The notes under the pieces: model-generated | Told to the model about the DNA's origin: nothing | Seen by the model: the letters and a program-made list of their open reading frames with translations, nothing else | The model's database searches: none | Source of the DNA: Amycolatopsis decaplanina DSM 44594 | GTDB lineage: Bacteria; Actinomycetota; Actinomycetes; Mycobacteriales; Pseudonocardiaceae | Reading direction: 5' to 3' | Assembly (NCBI RefSeq): GCF_000342005.1 | Contig: NZ_AOHO01000020.1 | Location: 114,042-178,041, forward strand | Length of the DNA: 64,000 nt | Shown: positions 25,702 through 34,816 of the stretch, in pieces | How positions within the stretch are numbered: position 1 is the stretch's first letter | Layout: each line of letters starts with the position of its first letter | Position numbers and translations under genes: made by a program

Positions 25702-26730
25702 TCAGGGCTTCAACTCGGCGAGTGTGGTGAACTCCTTCCGGAAGGTATGGAATTTCCCTTCCAGTTCGAGGAAGTTCTCTTCGGAAAGGGGACAGCCGGT
25801 AATTTTTTCGTACAGGGCGAGGAAATCCGTCCGCGTCGTCGTGGTGGAGATGTGGAAGTGCCGTCCGGACCTGGACTGGGACACGCGAAGGAACTCGGAG
25901 CGTTCCTTGTTGTACAGGAACGAACCTTCGCTGAACCGCAGTGTTCGCGGATACAACGTGGTCGCGCCGCGGATGTCGCTGTACAAGGTCACCCAGACGC
26001 TCTCGTCGAACACTTCGAGCCGGTCCAGTGGCGGGTCGGCGACGACGGTGATGTCCACCAGCGAGCACCGGCTGCGTGCCAGGAACAGTCCGACCAGGCC
26101 GATGCTGATCTCGTCGTTGAGCCGCTTCTGGATCGTCTCGTAGTCCATTCCCGCTTCTTCGCTGCGCAGGAGATAGCGCGCCCTGCCGGCGATCGCGCCC
26201 TCCTCGCGTGGGTCGGCGATGACCACGCGAAGCTCCCTTTCGGTGCGGGACAACAGCAAACGCGCCGCGGCATGCCTGCCGGAGAACCCGCGGAAGAAGT
26301 AGTGCCTGGTCACGTCGAGGTCTTCGGTCATGACCCGGTTGAACAACGGATCCGGATCGGTGGTCGCCTCGAAGACGTGGGTGGGGAAGAATTCCTTGTT
26401 GAGCGAACGGTATTCGGCGCTGAGCGCCTCCAGCGCGCGGCGGCTTTCCTCGATCACCGGGGTCACCATCGCGCGCTGTGACGCGGTGGCGGTGATCAGG
26501 GTCTGGCCGAAGCCGACCACCGCGGAGATCAGGGTGCCGGTGCCGAGCGAAGTGAGCAATGTCTTGCCGGCGCCGGGATCCATCATGCTGGAGATCCACA
26601 GGCTGAGGCCCGCGACGACGACCAGTACGGTGAGCAGCAGACTCGTCCTGGTCCAGAAGATCTCTTGCAACGGGGAACGGCGGAGCCGGTCGGCTTCCGC
26701 GGGCACGAAGGTCACCTCCTTGATCGGCAC
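25702..26730 (-). CDS. Two-transmembrane protein with large cytoplasmic domain
   Basis: A 342-residue protein. Two hydrophobic helices lie at about residues 30-50 and 60-82, then about 250 soluble residues. The soluble domain has YFFRGFSGRHAAARLLLS and LRVVIADPREEGAIAGRARY, a pattern I cannot assign to a family; a sensor or a phosphodiesterase/PLD-like fold is conceivable. It is the first gene of a three-gene minus-strand set with a cupin-like and an HD protein. A membrane sensor passing a signal to an HD phosphohydrolase would fit, but that is inference. Confidence 0.7.
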   Translation of the reverse strand: MPIKEVTFVPAEADRLRRSPLQEIFWTRTSLLLTVLVVVAGLSLWISSMMDPGAGKTLLTSLGTGTLISAVVGFGQTLITATASQRAMVTPVIEESRRALEALSAEYRSLNKEFFPTHVFEATTDPDPLFNRVMTEDLDVTRHYFFRGFSGRHAAARLLLSRTERELRVVIADPREEGAIAGRARYLLRSEEAGMDYETIQKRLNDEISIGLVGLFLARSRCSLVDITVVADPPLDRLEVFDESVWVTLYSDIRGATTLYPRTLRFSEGSFLYNKERSEFLRVSQSRSGRHFHISTTTTRTDFLALYEKITGCPLSEENFLELEGKFHTFRKEFTTLAELKP

Positions 26731-26897
26731 TCGAACGGACGAACGCAGTGCGTATCTATTCGAGTGCGGGGAGTTACTCTACGCGCATCGTGACAATGTC
26801 GAAATAAGAAATTCGGGGGAAAGGGACCAACAACGAATGTGACGCTCGGCGATGCCGGTTTCGCATCGGAGGTTTCGCCGGATCGCGGGAAAACCAC

Positions 26898-27503
26898 TCA
26901 CGGAGCGTGCGGAAGGATTCCTTTGTACCACCCGGGACCGGGCTTCGCCGACGACAAGGTTTCGACGACGGCCGAAGACGGTGCGGTGTACACCGTGGGG
27001 AAGTCGATCTCGCCTCTCGCCGGGTCCAGTGTCCACGCGAGCCGCTCATCTTCCAGCGAACTCGCTCGCATGAAAGGAAAGTGCGCGTCCGCGCCATTCT
27101 TGTTGCCCCTCGGGTCGAGCCGGATCCACCGGTCCGGACCGGCGAGATACACGCCGTTGAGCCCGTGCAGAACGCCGATCCGCTGATAGCAGAACCCGGC
27201 CGGGATACCTTGGCTGCGAAGCAAAGCGGCCAGCAGATGGGCCTTCGCGTAGCAGAGTCCGACCCGCTCGCGCAGAACCTCGGAGGCCATAAGGGTGACC
27301 CGGGAATCGGCGGCGTCCACCGTATGGGCGATCTCGTCGCGCACGAAGTGAAACATCGAACGGATCACGTCGACTTCGGTGCCGCCGGTCGGTGACAGTC
27401 TGTCGGCCGTTTCGCGGATCAGCGGGTGATCGTGATCGACGACCGCGTCGGCGACGAGATAATCGTCGAGCCGCCCTGATTCGATCTTCAGCGTGATTTT
27501 CAC
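26898..27503 (-). CDS. Transglutaminase-like cysteine protease family protein
   Basis: A 201-residue protein with the transglutaminase-like triad: Cys in RVGLCYAKAHLLAALLRS, His in LHGLNGVYL and Asp in IRLDPRGN. Bacterial members are usually proteases or amidases rather than cross-linkers. There is no signal peptide. Its start overlaps the stop of the TetR gene by four bases, so the two are probably translated together and share control by TetR. Confidence 0.88.
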   Translation of the reverse strand: MKITLKIESGRLDDYLVADAVVDHDHPLIRETADRLSPTGGTEVDVIRSMFHFVRDEIAHTVDAADSRVTLMASEVLRERVGLCYAKAHLLAALLRSQGIPAGFCYQRIGVLHGLNGVYLAGPDRWIRLDPRGNKNGADAHFPFMRASSLEDERLAWTLDPARGEIDFPTVYTAPSSAVVETLSSAKPGPGWYKGILPHAP

Positions 27504-28060
27504 GCGGCACCACTCAGTACTGTGTCGACGACCTCTTCGAGAAAATCCGGCCCGGCTTCGCCGCCGCGCAGCAGCAGCCGGAACCAGATCGCCCCCGCGA
27601 GCAGATCCATCACCAGAACCGGATCGACGCCGGCGCGCAGTTCGCCTCTCGCGGTGGCGCGGTCGAAGATCGGCTCTTCGCGTGCCATGCGGTCGGCGAA
27701 GAAACTCCTTGCCACGTCAACGAGTTCCGGACGCCGGGGGCTCGCCGTCAGTGTCGCCGTGACGACCGGCGCGGTGCGCTCCGAGGTCAGCAGCCGGTGG
27801 ATTCGCGTTGCCACGGCGAGAAGATCGCCGCGCAGGCTGCCGGTGTCGGGAATCTCGACAGTGAGCAGGCCTGAATCGCGCAGCGCGGCGGCCAGTAGGG
27901 CGTCCTTCGAGGGCCACCATCGGTACAACGTCGTCTTGTTGACGCCGGACCGGGCGGCGACGGCCTCGATGGCGAGCTTGTCGTAACCGTGCTCGGCCAG
28001 AAGCTCGAGGGTGGCGGCGAAGATCGCCTCGGCCTTGCGGGGACCGTCCTGAGTGCTCAC
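27500..28060 (-). CDS. TetR-family transcriptional regulator
   Basis: A 186-residue TetR regulator with an N-terminal HTH (AIEAVAARSGVNKTTLYRWW) and a C-terminal ligand domain. GTG 28060 (VSTQDGPRKAEA) gives the normal N-terminus. The 88-base gap to the divergent hydrolase holds two exact, oppositely oriented operator-like palindromes, so it very probably represses itself, the transglutaminase gene and the hydrolase. Confidence 0.92.
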   Translation of the reverse strand: MSTQDGPRKAEAIFAATLELLAEHGYDKLAIEAVAARSGVNKTTLYRWWPSKDALLAAALRDSGLLTVEIPDTGSLRGDLLAVATRIHRLLTSERTAPVVTATLTASPRRPELVDVARSFFADRMAREEPIFDRATARGELRAGVDPVLVMDLLAGAIWFRLLLRGGEAGPDFLEEVVDTVLSGAA

Positions 28061-28073
28061 CGGAGAAACAATA

Positions 28074-28091
28074 CAACGCACCGTTGCGTTG
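28074..28091. promoter_or_regulatory. TetR operator 1
   Basis: CAACGCACCGTTGCGTTG is a near-perfect dyad 14 bases before the TetR start. It is the exact reverse complement of the site at 28114-28131. Confidence 0.75.
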
Positions 28092-28113
28092 TGTTGTGAT
28101 CACGCATACTTTG

Positions 28114-28131
28114 CAACGCAACGGTGCGTTG
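28114..28131. promoter_or_regulatory. TetR operator 2
   Basis: CAACGCAACGGTGCGTTG, reverse complement of operator 1, placed 18 bases before the hydrolase start. Centre-to-centre distance is 40 bases, close to four helical turns, which suits cooperative binding. Confidence 0.75.
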
Positions 28132-28148
28132 CATTCAGGAGGTCGCCC

Positions 28149-29522
28149 ATGATCCCCATCGTCTTCGTCCACGGCATCCGGCTCAGCGGCGCCGCTTGGA
28201 CCGAGCAGCTGGCACGCTCCGCGCATCCCGCGAAAGCGGTCGACCTGCCGGGACACGGCGCCCGCCGGGGCGAGCGGTTCACCCTGGCCGCGGCGGCGGA
28301 CGCGGTCGCCGCGGTCATCGACGAACCCGCGCTGGTCGTCGGGCATTCCCTCGGTGGCTATGTCGCCATCGCCGCGGCCGCACGGTATCCGGAGCGTGTG
28401 GCTGGCCTCGTCGTCGCGGGCTCGACCTTCCTGCCCGGCAAGACACTGGAGGCGCCGTTTCGCGTAGCGCACCGCTTGCTCATGCGGCTGCCGGACCAGG
28501 GCGAACGGCTGAGCCGATGGCAGTTCCAAAGCGTCCTGCCGCCGGAGCTCGCCGAGGCCGTGATCGGTGGCGGCATCGCGACCGAGGTGATCCCGGACGT
28601 CGCCAAGGCCTTCGCCGACTTCGACGTGCTCGCGGAACTCGCGGCCTATCCGGGGCCCACCTGGCTCATCAACGGCTCACGCGACCACTTCCGGCGCCAC
28701 GAACGCCGCTTTCTGGACGCCTGCGCCGACGGGCGCCTCATCTCCGTGCCGAGAGCCGGGCACTACCTGCCGATGGCGCGCGGCAGGGAATTCGCTCAGC
28801 TGGTGCTCGACGCGGCTCGCAGCCTGCCGATCTCCACGCGTCACGGGACCCCGTGGGGCTGCGCATGCCGCCGAAACCGAAATCCTCTTGAGGTGGACAT
28901 AGGGAAGGTCGATGATGGGCCGATGGTGCAGAAATCAGATACTGCCACGGAGTCGTACTCTCAAGCGCAGATTCATCTGAAAACTTGGCTCAAGGCGGTG
29001 GACACGCAGTGGGGCCGGATAACCAGGGCGGCGGAGGAAGACGTGCGGTCCTATAGGTTCGAGGAGTTCGTTTCCCTAGATGTTGTGCTGCAATTACGGG
29101 CCGACGCGATGTTATTTTCATTCGCACTGAATCAGCTTAGGTCTACGGTCGGCCTTCTGGGCTCGTACATGCCAGAGGAGCTGGCAGCGGAGGTGGACCA
29201 GGCCGTGGCGGAGTTCGACTCCAAGCAGCCCTGGGTCAAGGAAGCGCGGAACATCCTGGCGCATTTCGACGAGTACATCCGAGGCATGGGGAGGCGGCAA
29301 AGAGCCTCGATCGACGGGTGTCTAGAAATTCGTAGTAGGACGAGTCTGCCGACCAGAGAAGATTCGCGGGTCAATGTTGCCGACTACGCTCTAACCATTG
29401 AGATCGCGCCGGGCTTGGAGCCGATCGAGGTCAATGTGCACAAGTCCACCGGAGATGCGATCGAGATGACTCGGACCGTCGAAGAGACCTGTCGGAAATT
29501 CAACGGCCGTTTGTCTTGTTGA
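28149..29522 (+). CDS. Alpha/beta hydrolase running in frame into a HEPN-like domain
   Basis: One open frame of 457 codons. Residues 1 to about 235 are a typical alpha/beta hydrolase: VFVHGIRL, the nucleophile elbow GHSLGGY, Asp in INGSRDHF and His in AGHYLPM. AGGAGG six bases before ATG 28149 gives a firm start. The family should stop here, but the frame continues through a non-conserved stretch (WGCACRRNRNPLEVD) into about 200 residues of different composition. These contain RNILAH, the RNxxxH motif of HEPN ribonucleases. An ATG at 28923 could start that part alone. Either the hydrolase has lost its stop or this is a real fusion. Confidence 0.75.
   Translation: MIPIVFVHGIRLSGAAWTEQLARSAHPAKAVDLPGHGARRGERFTLAAAADAVAAVIDEPALVVGHSLGGYVAIAAAARYPERVAGLVVAGSTFLPGKTLEAPFRVAHRLLMRLPDQGERLSRWQFQSVLPPELAEAVIGGGIATEVIPDVAKAFADFDVLAELAAYPGPTWLINGSRDHFRRHERRFLDACADGRLISVPRAGHYLPMARGREFAQLVLDAARSLPISTRHGTPWGCACRRNRNPLEVDIGKVDDGPMVQKSDTATESYSQAQIHLKTWLKAVDTQWGRITRAAEEDVRSYRFEEFVSLDVVLQLRADAMLFSFALNQLRSTVGLLGSYMPEELAAEVDQAVAEFDSKQPWVKEARNILAHFDEYIRGMGRRQRASIDGCLEIRSRTSLPTREDSRVNVADYALTIEIAPGLEPIEVNVHKSTGDAIEMTRTVEETCRKFNGRLSC
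28923..29522 (+). CDS. HEPN-like protein (alternative internal start)
   Basis: If translated from ATG 28923 this is a 199-residue helical protein: MVQKSDTATESYSQAQIHLK at the start, a helix-rich middle (LRADAMLFSFALNQLRSTV), then KEARNILAHFDEYIRGMG with Arg-Asn and His spaced as in HEPN nucleases. The codons use A and T more than the hydrolase part does, which suggests transfer. No antitoxin-like partner lies beside it. The ribosome site at 28911 is weak, so whether it is made alone or as a fusion is uncertain. Confidence 0.5.
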   Translation: MVQKSDTATESYSQAQIHLKTWLKAVDTQWGRITRAAEEDVRSYRFEEFVSLDVVLQLRADAMLFSFALNQLRSTVGLLGSYMPEELAAEVDQAVAEFDSKQPWVKEARNILAHFDEYIRGMGRRQRASIDGCLEIRSRTSLPTREDSRVNVADYALTIEIAPGLEPIEVNVHKSTGDAIEMTRTVEETCRKFNGRLSC

Positions 29523-29524
29523 AG

Positions 29525-29881
29525 CTAGCCGACCGGCAGGAGCGCGCCTTCCGCGTTGGTGAATCGAGTGGCCAGCCTGACCGGCGACGGGTGCGGGGCC
29601 AGGACGATCGAGGCGAACGGGGTCGAGGTCAATCCGGACGCGTAGTTGGTCTGCAGATGCACGCTGACATGCACGTTCCGGTCAGCGGGGATCTCGAAGG
29701 TGACCGAACCCCACGAAACCACGTACTGCCTGCCGTCGATGCTCGTGAGGGGCACGTAATGGCGCACCGCGTTCATGCTGACGGGAGGTACGTCGATGGT
29801 CAGCAGCCGGCGTGGGCCGTTGTGGTTGTCGACGTAGGGGATCACACCCGGCAGCTTGGCGAGATCGGTCGGTTCGGTCAT
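29525..29881 (-). CDS. Small beta-rich hypothetical protein downstream of MBOAT
   Basis: A 118-residue protein without recognised motifs. Alternating hydrophobic stretches (RRLLTIDVPPVS, VTFEIPADRNVHVSVHL) suggest a beta-sandwich. It begins 13 bases after the MBOAT stop on the same strand, so it is almost certainly cotranscribed and may help the acyltransferase, but its role is unknown. No signal peptide is visible. Confidence 0.7.
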   Translation of the reverse strand: MTEPTDLAKLPGVIPYVDNHNGPRRLLTIDVPPVSMNAVRHYVPLTSIDGRQYVVSWGSVTFEIPADRNVHVSVHLQTNYASGLTSTPFASIVLAPHPSPVRLATRFTNAEGALLPVG

Positions 29882-29894
29882 GCTCGCGGCTCCA

Positions 29895-31328
29895 TCAGAA
29901 CTGGTAGTAGAGGAACGGGCTGAACGTGCCCGTCGCGATCAGGATGGCCGCGTACACCAGCCCGACGGTCATCACGCCGATCCGCAGCGCCGTCGCCGGA
30001 CGGCTCCGTGAGGACTCCAGCAGCGGCCCGGTCACCGGATGCGCGGGCAGGAACACGATCGCCAGCGCGCACAGCAGGATGAGCAGCCGCTGGTTGGTCA
30101 CCGCGCTCTCGACGACGTCGGTGAGGCCGGTGAAGTCCGGCAGCATCATGTGCCCGATCATGCCGAGCGCGTGCGGCAGATCCTTGGCGCGGAAGAACAC
30201 CCAGCCGAAGACCACGAGCACGAGCGTCAGCGCGCGGCGGCCGATGCGGGCGGCCTGGGACTTCGGGGTGACGTCGTAGCCGAAAGCGCGTTCCACGATC
30301 AGCAGCGCACCGTGGTAGACGCCCCAGATCAGGAACGTCCACTGCGCGCCGTGCCAGAACCCGGTCAGCACGAACACGATGCACAGGTTCCGGTACGTGT
30401 GCCCGGCGCCGGTGCGGTTGCCGCCCAGCGGGATGTAGACGTAGTCGCGGAACCAGCGGGACAGTGACATGTGCCAGCGCCGCCAGAATTCGGTGATGGT
30501 CACCGACGAGTAAGGCCTCGCGAAGTTCTCCGGGAGCCGGAAGCCGAGCATGCGGCCGAGCCCGATCGCCATGTCGGAGTACCCGGAGAAGTCGAAGAAC
30601 AGCTGCAGGGTGTACCCGATCGCGCCGAGCCAGGCGATCGCGAAGGTCATCTGATCCGCCGGCGTGTTGAAGCAGGCGTCCACCATCGGGCTGAGCGAGT
30701 CCGCGATGATCGTCTTCTTGCACAGCCCGAGCGCGAACCGCGGGAAACCGGCGGCGATGTCGTCGAGGCGGTGCGACCGCTGCTGCGGCAGCTGGTCGGC
30801 GATCTCGCGGTACCGCACGATCGGCCCGGCCACCAGCTGCGGGAACATCGCGATGTACGCGGCGAACGACACCGGATCGCGCAGCGCGCGGCGTTCACCG
30901 CGGTAGATGTCCACCACGTAGGAGATGTGGTGGAACGTGTAGAACGAGATGCCGATCGGGATGACCAGGTCGGCCACCGGGAAACCGCCGCCGAACCAGT
31001 GCGTCACGGCCGCGATCTGCTGCGTCGCGAAACCCGCGTACTTCCAGATCAGCAGCACGCCGACGTTGAGGCCGATGACCCCGAGCAGCAGCCGTTTGCG
31101 CCGCTTGTTCTGCAGGTCCCACGCGTTCGGCTCCAGCGCGGGCCCGGCCAGGAAGTTGACCACCATGCAGCCGAGCAGCACCAGCGTGTACGGCCCGGCG
31201 CCGGTGGCGTAGAAGATCAGGCTGCCGACCGCGACGATGCCGTTCCGCCAGCTGCGCGGGCACACCAGCACGGCGAGCAGGACCGCCGGCATGAAGTACC
31301 ACAGGAACAGCGGTGAAATGAACGACAT
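29895..31328 (-). CDS. MBOAT-family O-acyltransferase (AlgI-like)
   Basis: A 477-residue multi-pass membrane protein of the MBOAT family. The catalytic His is in VLTGFWHGAQWTF, and the AlgI-type segments FPQLVAGPIVRY and FFDFSGYSDMAIGLGRMLG are clear. AlgI passes acetyl groups across the membrane to an AlgJ/AlgX-type partner, which acetylates an extracellular polymer. The candidate partner is at 18003-19364, 10 kb away, not in this operon. Followed closely by the small gene at 29525-29881. Confidence 0.93.
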   Translation of the reverse strand: MSFISPLFLWYFMPAVLLAVLVCPRSWRNGIVAVGSLIFYATGAGPYTLVLLGCMVVNFLAGPALEPNAWDLQNKRRKRLLLGVIGLNVGVLLIWKYAGFATQQIAAVTHWFGGGFPVADLVIPIGISFYTFHHISYVVDIYRGERRALRDPVSFAAYIAMFPQLVAGPIVRYREIADQLPQQRSHRLDDIAAGFPRFALGLCKKTIIADSLSPMVDACFNTPADQMTFAIAWLGAIGYTLQLFFDFSGYSDMAIGLGRMLGFRLPENFARPYSSVTITEFWRRWHMSLSRWFRDYVYIPLGGNRTGAGHTYRNLCIVFVLTGFWHGAQWTFLIWGVYHGALLIVERAFGYDVTPKSQAARIGRRALTLVLVVFGWVFFRAKDLPHALGMIGHMMLPDFTGLTDVVESAVTNQRLLILLCALAIVFLPAHPVTGPLLESSRSRPATALRIGVMTVGLVYAAILIATGTFSPFLYYQF

Positions 31329-31420
31329 CGGTGCGGGGTCCCCCAGGGCGGTTACGCGTTATCCGCTGGTGACCTTAGCCTGCGTGCCTGTTGGCGGGGC
31401 TGAGATGGCCCCGGAAAAGT

Positions 31421-31546
31421 GACCACACACGTGAACCCGCCCGGCCGTAGGCCCCGCTATCGCGGTGGCAGGGCGCCCCTGACTCCGCCCGCGAGGCGGA
31501 GAACCCGGCCGCGCCCTGCCGACGTCGATCGCGGACGCGGGTTCAC
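31421..31546 (+). repeat. Long structured repeat element, copy A
   Basis: About 126 bases: GACCACACACGTGAACCCGC at the left, a GGCAGGGCGC / GCGCCCTGCC inner stem, a CTCCGCCCGCGAGGCGGAG hairpin at the centre and GCGGGTTCAC at the right. The whole can fold into one long stem. Related copies are at 16995-17119 and 36157-36240. It lies in the 265-base gap between the MBOAT start and the rlmB stop. Confidence 0.82.
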
Positions 31547-31593
31547 CAAAGGACACTGCCTGACCACCTCGCACCGTGTGACGAAGTGCGGGG

Positions 31594-32550
31594 TCAGACA
31601 CGTCCCGCGAGCCGTCGGCGGCGCGCCACCTCGGCCAGCAGCACCCCGGCCGCGACCGACGCGTTGAGCGATTCGACACCGGCCGCCATCGGGATCGACA
31701 CGGTCGCGTCGCAGGTCTCGCGCACCAGCCGGGACAGGCCGCGGCCCTCCGAGCCGAGCACGATGACCAGCGGGTCCGCCGCGAGGTCCAGTTCGTCGAT
31801 GTCGACCGAGCCGTCCGCGTCGAGGCCGACGACCATCAGGCCTTCGTCCTTCCACGCCTTCAGCTGACGGGTCAGGTTGGTCGCGACGGCGATCGGCAGC
31901 TTGGCCGCGGTGCCGGCGGAGGTCCGCCACGCGACCGCGGTCATGCCCGCGCTGCGCCGCTCCGGCAGGAGGACACCCTGCGCGCCGAACGCGGCGGCGG
32001 ACCGGATCACCGCGCCGAGGTTGCGCGGGTCGGTGACGCCGTCGAGCGCGACGAACAGCGGGGTCTGCCCGGAGTCCTTCGCCACGGCCATCAGGTCACG
32101 CGGGTCGGCGTACTGGAACGGCGGGACCTGCAGGCCGAGGCCCTGGTGCATGGCCCGGTTGGTCTTGCGGTCCAGTTCCTCGCGCGGGATCTCCAGGATC
32201 GAGATGCCCTTGTCGCCCGCGAGCCGGACGGCCTCGTTGACGCGATCGTCGATCTCGATGTTGATCGCGACGTACAGCGCGGTGGCCGGAACGTCGGCGC
32301 GCAGCGCCTCGACCACCGGGTTGCGCCCGGCGATCAGTTCCGGCTTGTCGGCCTTCTTCTGCCGGGCCTGTTCCTTGCGGTCACGCGCGTTCGAGACGCG
32401 GTACGCCTTGTGCCCGGGCCGGTCCTCGGCCTTGGGCGTCGGGCCCTTGCCTTCGAGGCCCTTCCGGCGCTGGCCGCCGGAACCGACGACCTGACCCTTC
32501 TTCGTGCCGGGCTTGCGGATAGCGCCCTGGCGCCGGGAGTTGCCTGCCAT
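31594..32550 (-). CDS. rlmB: 23S rRNA (guanosine-2'-O-)-methyltransferase RlmB
   Basis: A 318-residue SPOUT (TrmH/RlmB) methyltransferase with a basic N-terminal extension, an L30e-like substrate-binding domain ([13 protein letters not shown]) and the SpoU motifs [30 protein letters not shown] and [19 protein letters not shown], which form the SAM-binding knot. ATG 32550 (MAGNSRRQG) is the start. It follows cysS by 35 bases, as in many actinobacteria. Confidence 0.94.
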   Translation of the reverse strand: MAGNSRRQGAIRKPGTKKGQVVGSGGQRRKGLEGKGPTPKAEDRPGHKAYRVSNARDRKEQARQKKADKPELIAGRNPVVEALRADVPATALYVAINIEIDDRVNEAVRLAGDKGISILEIPREELDRKTNRAMHQGLGLQVPPFQYADPRDLMAVAKDSGQTPLFVALDGVTDPRNLGAVIRSAAAFGAQGVLLPERRSAGMTAVAWRTSAGTAAKLPIAVATNLTRQLKAWKDEGLMVVGLDADGSVDIDELDLAADPLVIVLGSEGRGLSRLVRETCDATVSIPMAAGVESLNASVAAGVLLAEVARRRRLAGRV

Positions 32551-32585
32551 GAGTGAGAATCCTTGAGCTAGAAACCGAGTAAGTG

Positions 32586-33977
32586 TCAGACGTCCTTGAC
32601 GGTCCACTGTGGACCGTTCGGGGTGTCTTCCACCACGATGCCCGCCTGCTGGAGGCGGTCACGCGCGGCGTCCGCACGGGCGAAGTCCTTCTCGGCGCGG
32701 GCCTGCTGCCGTTCGGTGAGCAGCCCTTCCACGAGATCGGACAGCGCCTGCCGGGTGGGCGTCTCATTGCCGCCCGCCTCGGACCAGCGCGCGGAGAGCG
32801 GGTCGAGGCCGAGCACGTCGGTCATCGCGCGCACGGAGGCGGCGACTTCGAGTGCCTTGGAATTGTCGGCCGCGTCGAGGGCCGCGTTACCGTCGCGGAC
32901 CGTGTTGTGCAGCACGGCGAACGCCTGCGGGGTGGCCAGGTCGTCGTCGAGGGCGGCGGCGAATTCGGCCGGGACCTCGCCGATGTGCACGGCGCCGGCG
33001 CCGCTCGCGGTCCGCCGGAGGAACTGCTCGATCCGCCGGTAGCCCTGCGCGGCCTCGGTGAGCGCCCCGTCGGAGTACTCGATCGTCGACCGGTAGTGCG
33101 GCTGGACCAGGTAGTACCGCAGTTCGGGCGCGCGGTAGTTCCGCAGCATCTCCGGGATCGAGACCGTGTTGCCCAGCGACTTCGACATCTTCTCGCCGGA
33201 CATGGTCACCCAGGCGTTGTGCAGCCAGAACCGCGCGAACGGGTCGCCCGCCGCGTTCGACTGGGCGCGCTCGTTCTCGTGGTGCGGGAACACCAGGTCG
33301 ACGCCGCCGCCGTGGATGTCGAACTCGGCGCCGAGGTACGCCGTCGCCATCGCCGAGCATTCGAGGTGCCAGCCGGGACGGCCGGAGCCCCACGGCGTCG
33401 GCCATGACGGCTCGCCCGGCTTGGCGCTCTTCCACAACGTGAAGTCGCGCGGGTCGCGTTTGCCCTCGCCGAGGCTCTCGCCCTGCTGGACCTCGTCGAG
33501 CTTCTGCCCGGAGAGGTCGCCGTAGCCGTCGAACGCCTTGACCGAGAAGTACACGTCGCCGCCCGAGGCGTAGGCGTGTCCGCCGTCGATCAGCCGCTGC
33601 ATCAGCTCGACCATCTGCGTGACGTGCCCTGTCGCCCGAGGGGCGATCGAAGGAGGCAAGCAGCCCAATGCCTCGTACGCCGACTCGAAGGCGCGCTCGT
33701 GCGTGGCCGCCCACTCCCACCAAGGGCGATCCGCCGCGGCGGCCTTGGTGAGGATCTTGTCGTCGATGTCGGTGACGTTGCGGACCATCAGCACGTCGAG
33801 TCCACTGTGGACGAGCCAGCGGCGCAGGACGTCGTAGTTCAGCGCGCCGCGGACGTGGCCGATGTGGGGTACGCCCTGCACGGTGGCACCACACACGTAC
33901 ATGGACGCCGTTCCGCTACGGGCGGGATGGAATTCCCGCACGCTCCGGGTCGCCGTGTCATAGAGGTGTAGTGCCAC
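32586..33977 (-). CDS. cysS: Cysteinyl-tRNA synthetase
   Basis: A 463-residue class I synthetase. It has the HIGH motif ([12 protein letters not shown]), KMSKS ([10 protein letters not shown]) and the zinc ligands: Cys in VCGATVQG, Cys in LECSAMA and His in PHHENERAQ. It charges tRNA-Cys. GTG 33977 (VALHLYD) gives the standard N-terminus; the frame is open further upstream without a sensible start. First gene of a cysS-rlmB operon. MshC, the mycothiol ligase, is a close relative but lacks the full C-terminal region present here. Confidence 0.96.
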   Translation of the reverse strand: MALHLYDTATRSVREFHPARSGTASMYVCGATVQGVPHIGHVRGALNYDVLRRWLVHSGLDVLMVRNVTDIDDKILTKAAAADRPWWEWAATHERAFESAYEALGCLPPSIAPRATGHVTQMVELMQRLIDGGHAYASGGDVYFSVKAFDGYGDLSGQKLDEVQQGESLGEGKRDPRDFTLWKSAKPGEPSWPTPWGSGRPGWHLECSAMATAYLGAEFDIHGGGVDLVFPHHENERAQSNAAGDPFARFWLHNAWVTMSGEKMSKSLGNTVSIPEMLRNYRAPELRYYLVQPHYRSTIEYSDGALTEAAQGYRRIEQFLRRTASGAGAVHIGEVPAEFAAALDDDLATPQAFAVLHNTVRDGNAALDAADNSKALEVAASVRAMTDVLGLDPLSARWSEAGGNETPTRQALSDLVEGLLTERQQARAEKDFARADAARDRLQQAGIVVEDTPNGPQWTVKDV

Positions 33978-34023
33978 CCTAAAAGGGTACGGGGTCGGCG
34001 TGAGCGGTGTCGCAGTGACCGTA

Positions 34024-34728
34024 TTACAGCACGTTATGCGTACGCATGACGTTGAGCAGGGCGTCCGGCCGCTCATGCGTCGGCAGCGGCTCTACCAGCG
34101 CGAACGCGCAGCCGATGTCGCGTGCGGCGCCGTCCGCTTCCTCGCTGTCGCCCACCATGAGCGTTTCCGCCGGGTCGACACCGAGCCGCTCGACGGCCGC
34201 GCGGAAGATCTCCGGCTCCGGCTTCACCGCGCCGACCTCGAACGACAGGATGAACTCGTCGACGTAGGCGTCCCAGCCGCGGCGGCCGAACGCCGGCCGG
34301 ATGTCGAAGGCGATGTTGCTCAGCACCCCGAGCTTCACGCCCTTGCCGGAGACGCCCTTGAGGACGGCTTCGGTGTCCGGGTACGGCGTCCACTGGGTGG
34401 GATCGATCAGCCGGGTGTAGAGCGCGACGGCCTGGTCGGCGTGCGGCACCCCGGACTGCTTGAGGACCTCGAGGTACACCTTGCGGTGCAGTTCCGGGTC
34501 GCGATCGCGGTGGTTCCAGGCGTGCAGGTGCTCCTCGTCGAGATCGACGACCTGGCCGACCGGCGCGGTCATCCGGCGCATCAGTTCGGTCTGGGCCTCG
34601 ATGTCGAGCCGCTCACCCTCGTGGTCGGTGAGGTCGGCGAGCCAGGTCTCGTCCTGTTCGAGCCGGAAGACCGTGCCGGAGAAGTCGAACAACACAGCGC
34701 GAAAGGTCACGAGGTCCACATTAGCCAC
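34024..34728 (-). CDS. HAD-superfamily hydrolase
   Basis: A 234-residue haloacid-dehalogenase-like phosphatase. Motif I is LFDFSGTVF (DxS type with Ser in place of the second Asp), motif II is the Ser in GVLSNIA, then Lys in [10 protein letters not shown] and motif [11 protein letters not shown]. The replacement of the second Asp of DxD in motif I is unusual; the general acid of a phosphatase is missing, so it may be a non-phosphatase HAD or a dehalogenase-like enzyme. The substrate is unknown. It is 46 bases upstream of cysS on the same strand. Confidence 0.85.
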   Translation of the reverse strand: MANVDLVTFRAVLFDFSGTVFRLEQDETWLADLTDHEGERLDIEAQTELMRRMTAPVGQVVDLDEEHLHAWNHRDRDPELHRKVYLEVLKQSGVPHADQAVALYTRLIDPTQWTPYPDTEAVLKGVSGKGVKLGVLSNIAFDIRPAFGRRGWDAYVDEFILSFEVGAVKPEPEIFRAAVERLGVDPAETLMVGDSEEADGAARDIGCAFALVEPLPTHERPDALLNVMRTHNVL

Positions 34729-34763
34729 GATCGTGGGGTTCCTGCCTCCCTCGCGTGTGAGAC

Positions 34764-34806
34764 GAACGGTCCGTTCCTCGCGAAGTCCACAAGGAACGGA
34801 CCGTTC
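34764..34806 (-). terminator. Hairpin downstream of the first PPOX gene
   Basis: Perfect 15-base stem GAACGGTCCGTTCCT / AGGAACGGACCGTTC with a 13-base loop, 11 bases after the minus-strand stop at 34817. Confidence 0.65.
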
Positions 34807-34816
34807 ATGGCGTGCG

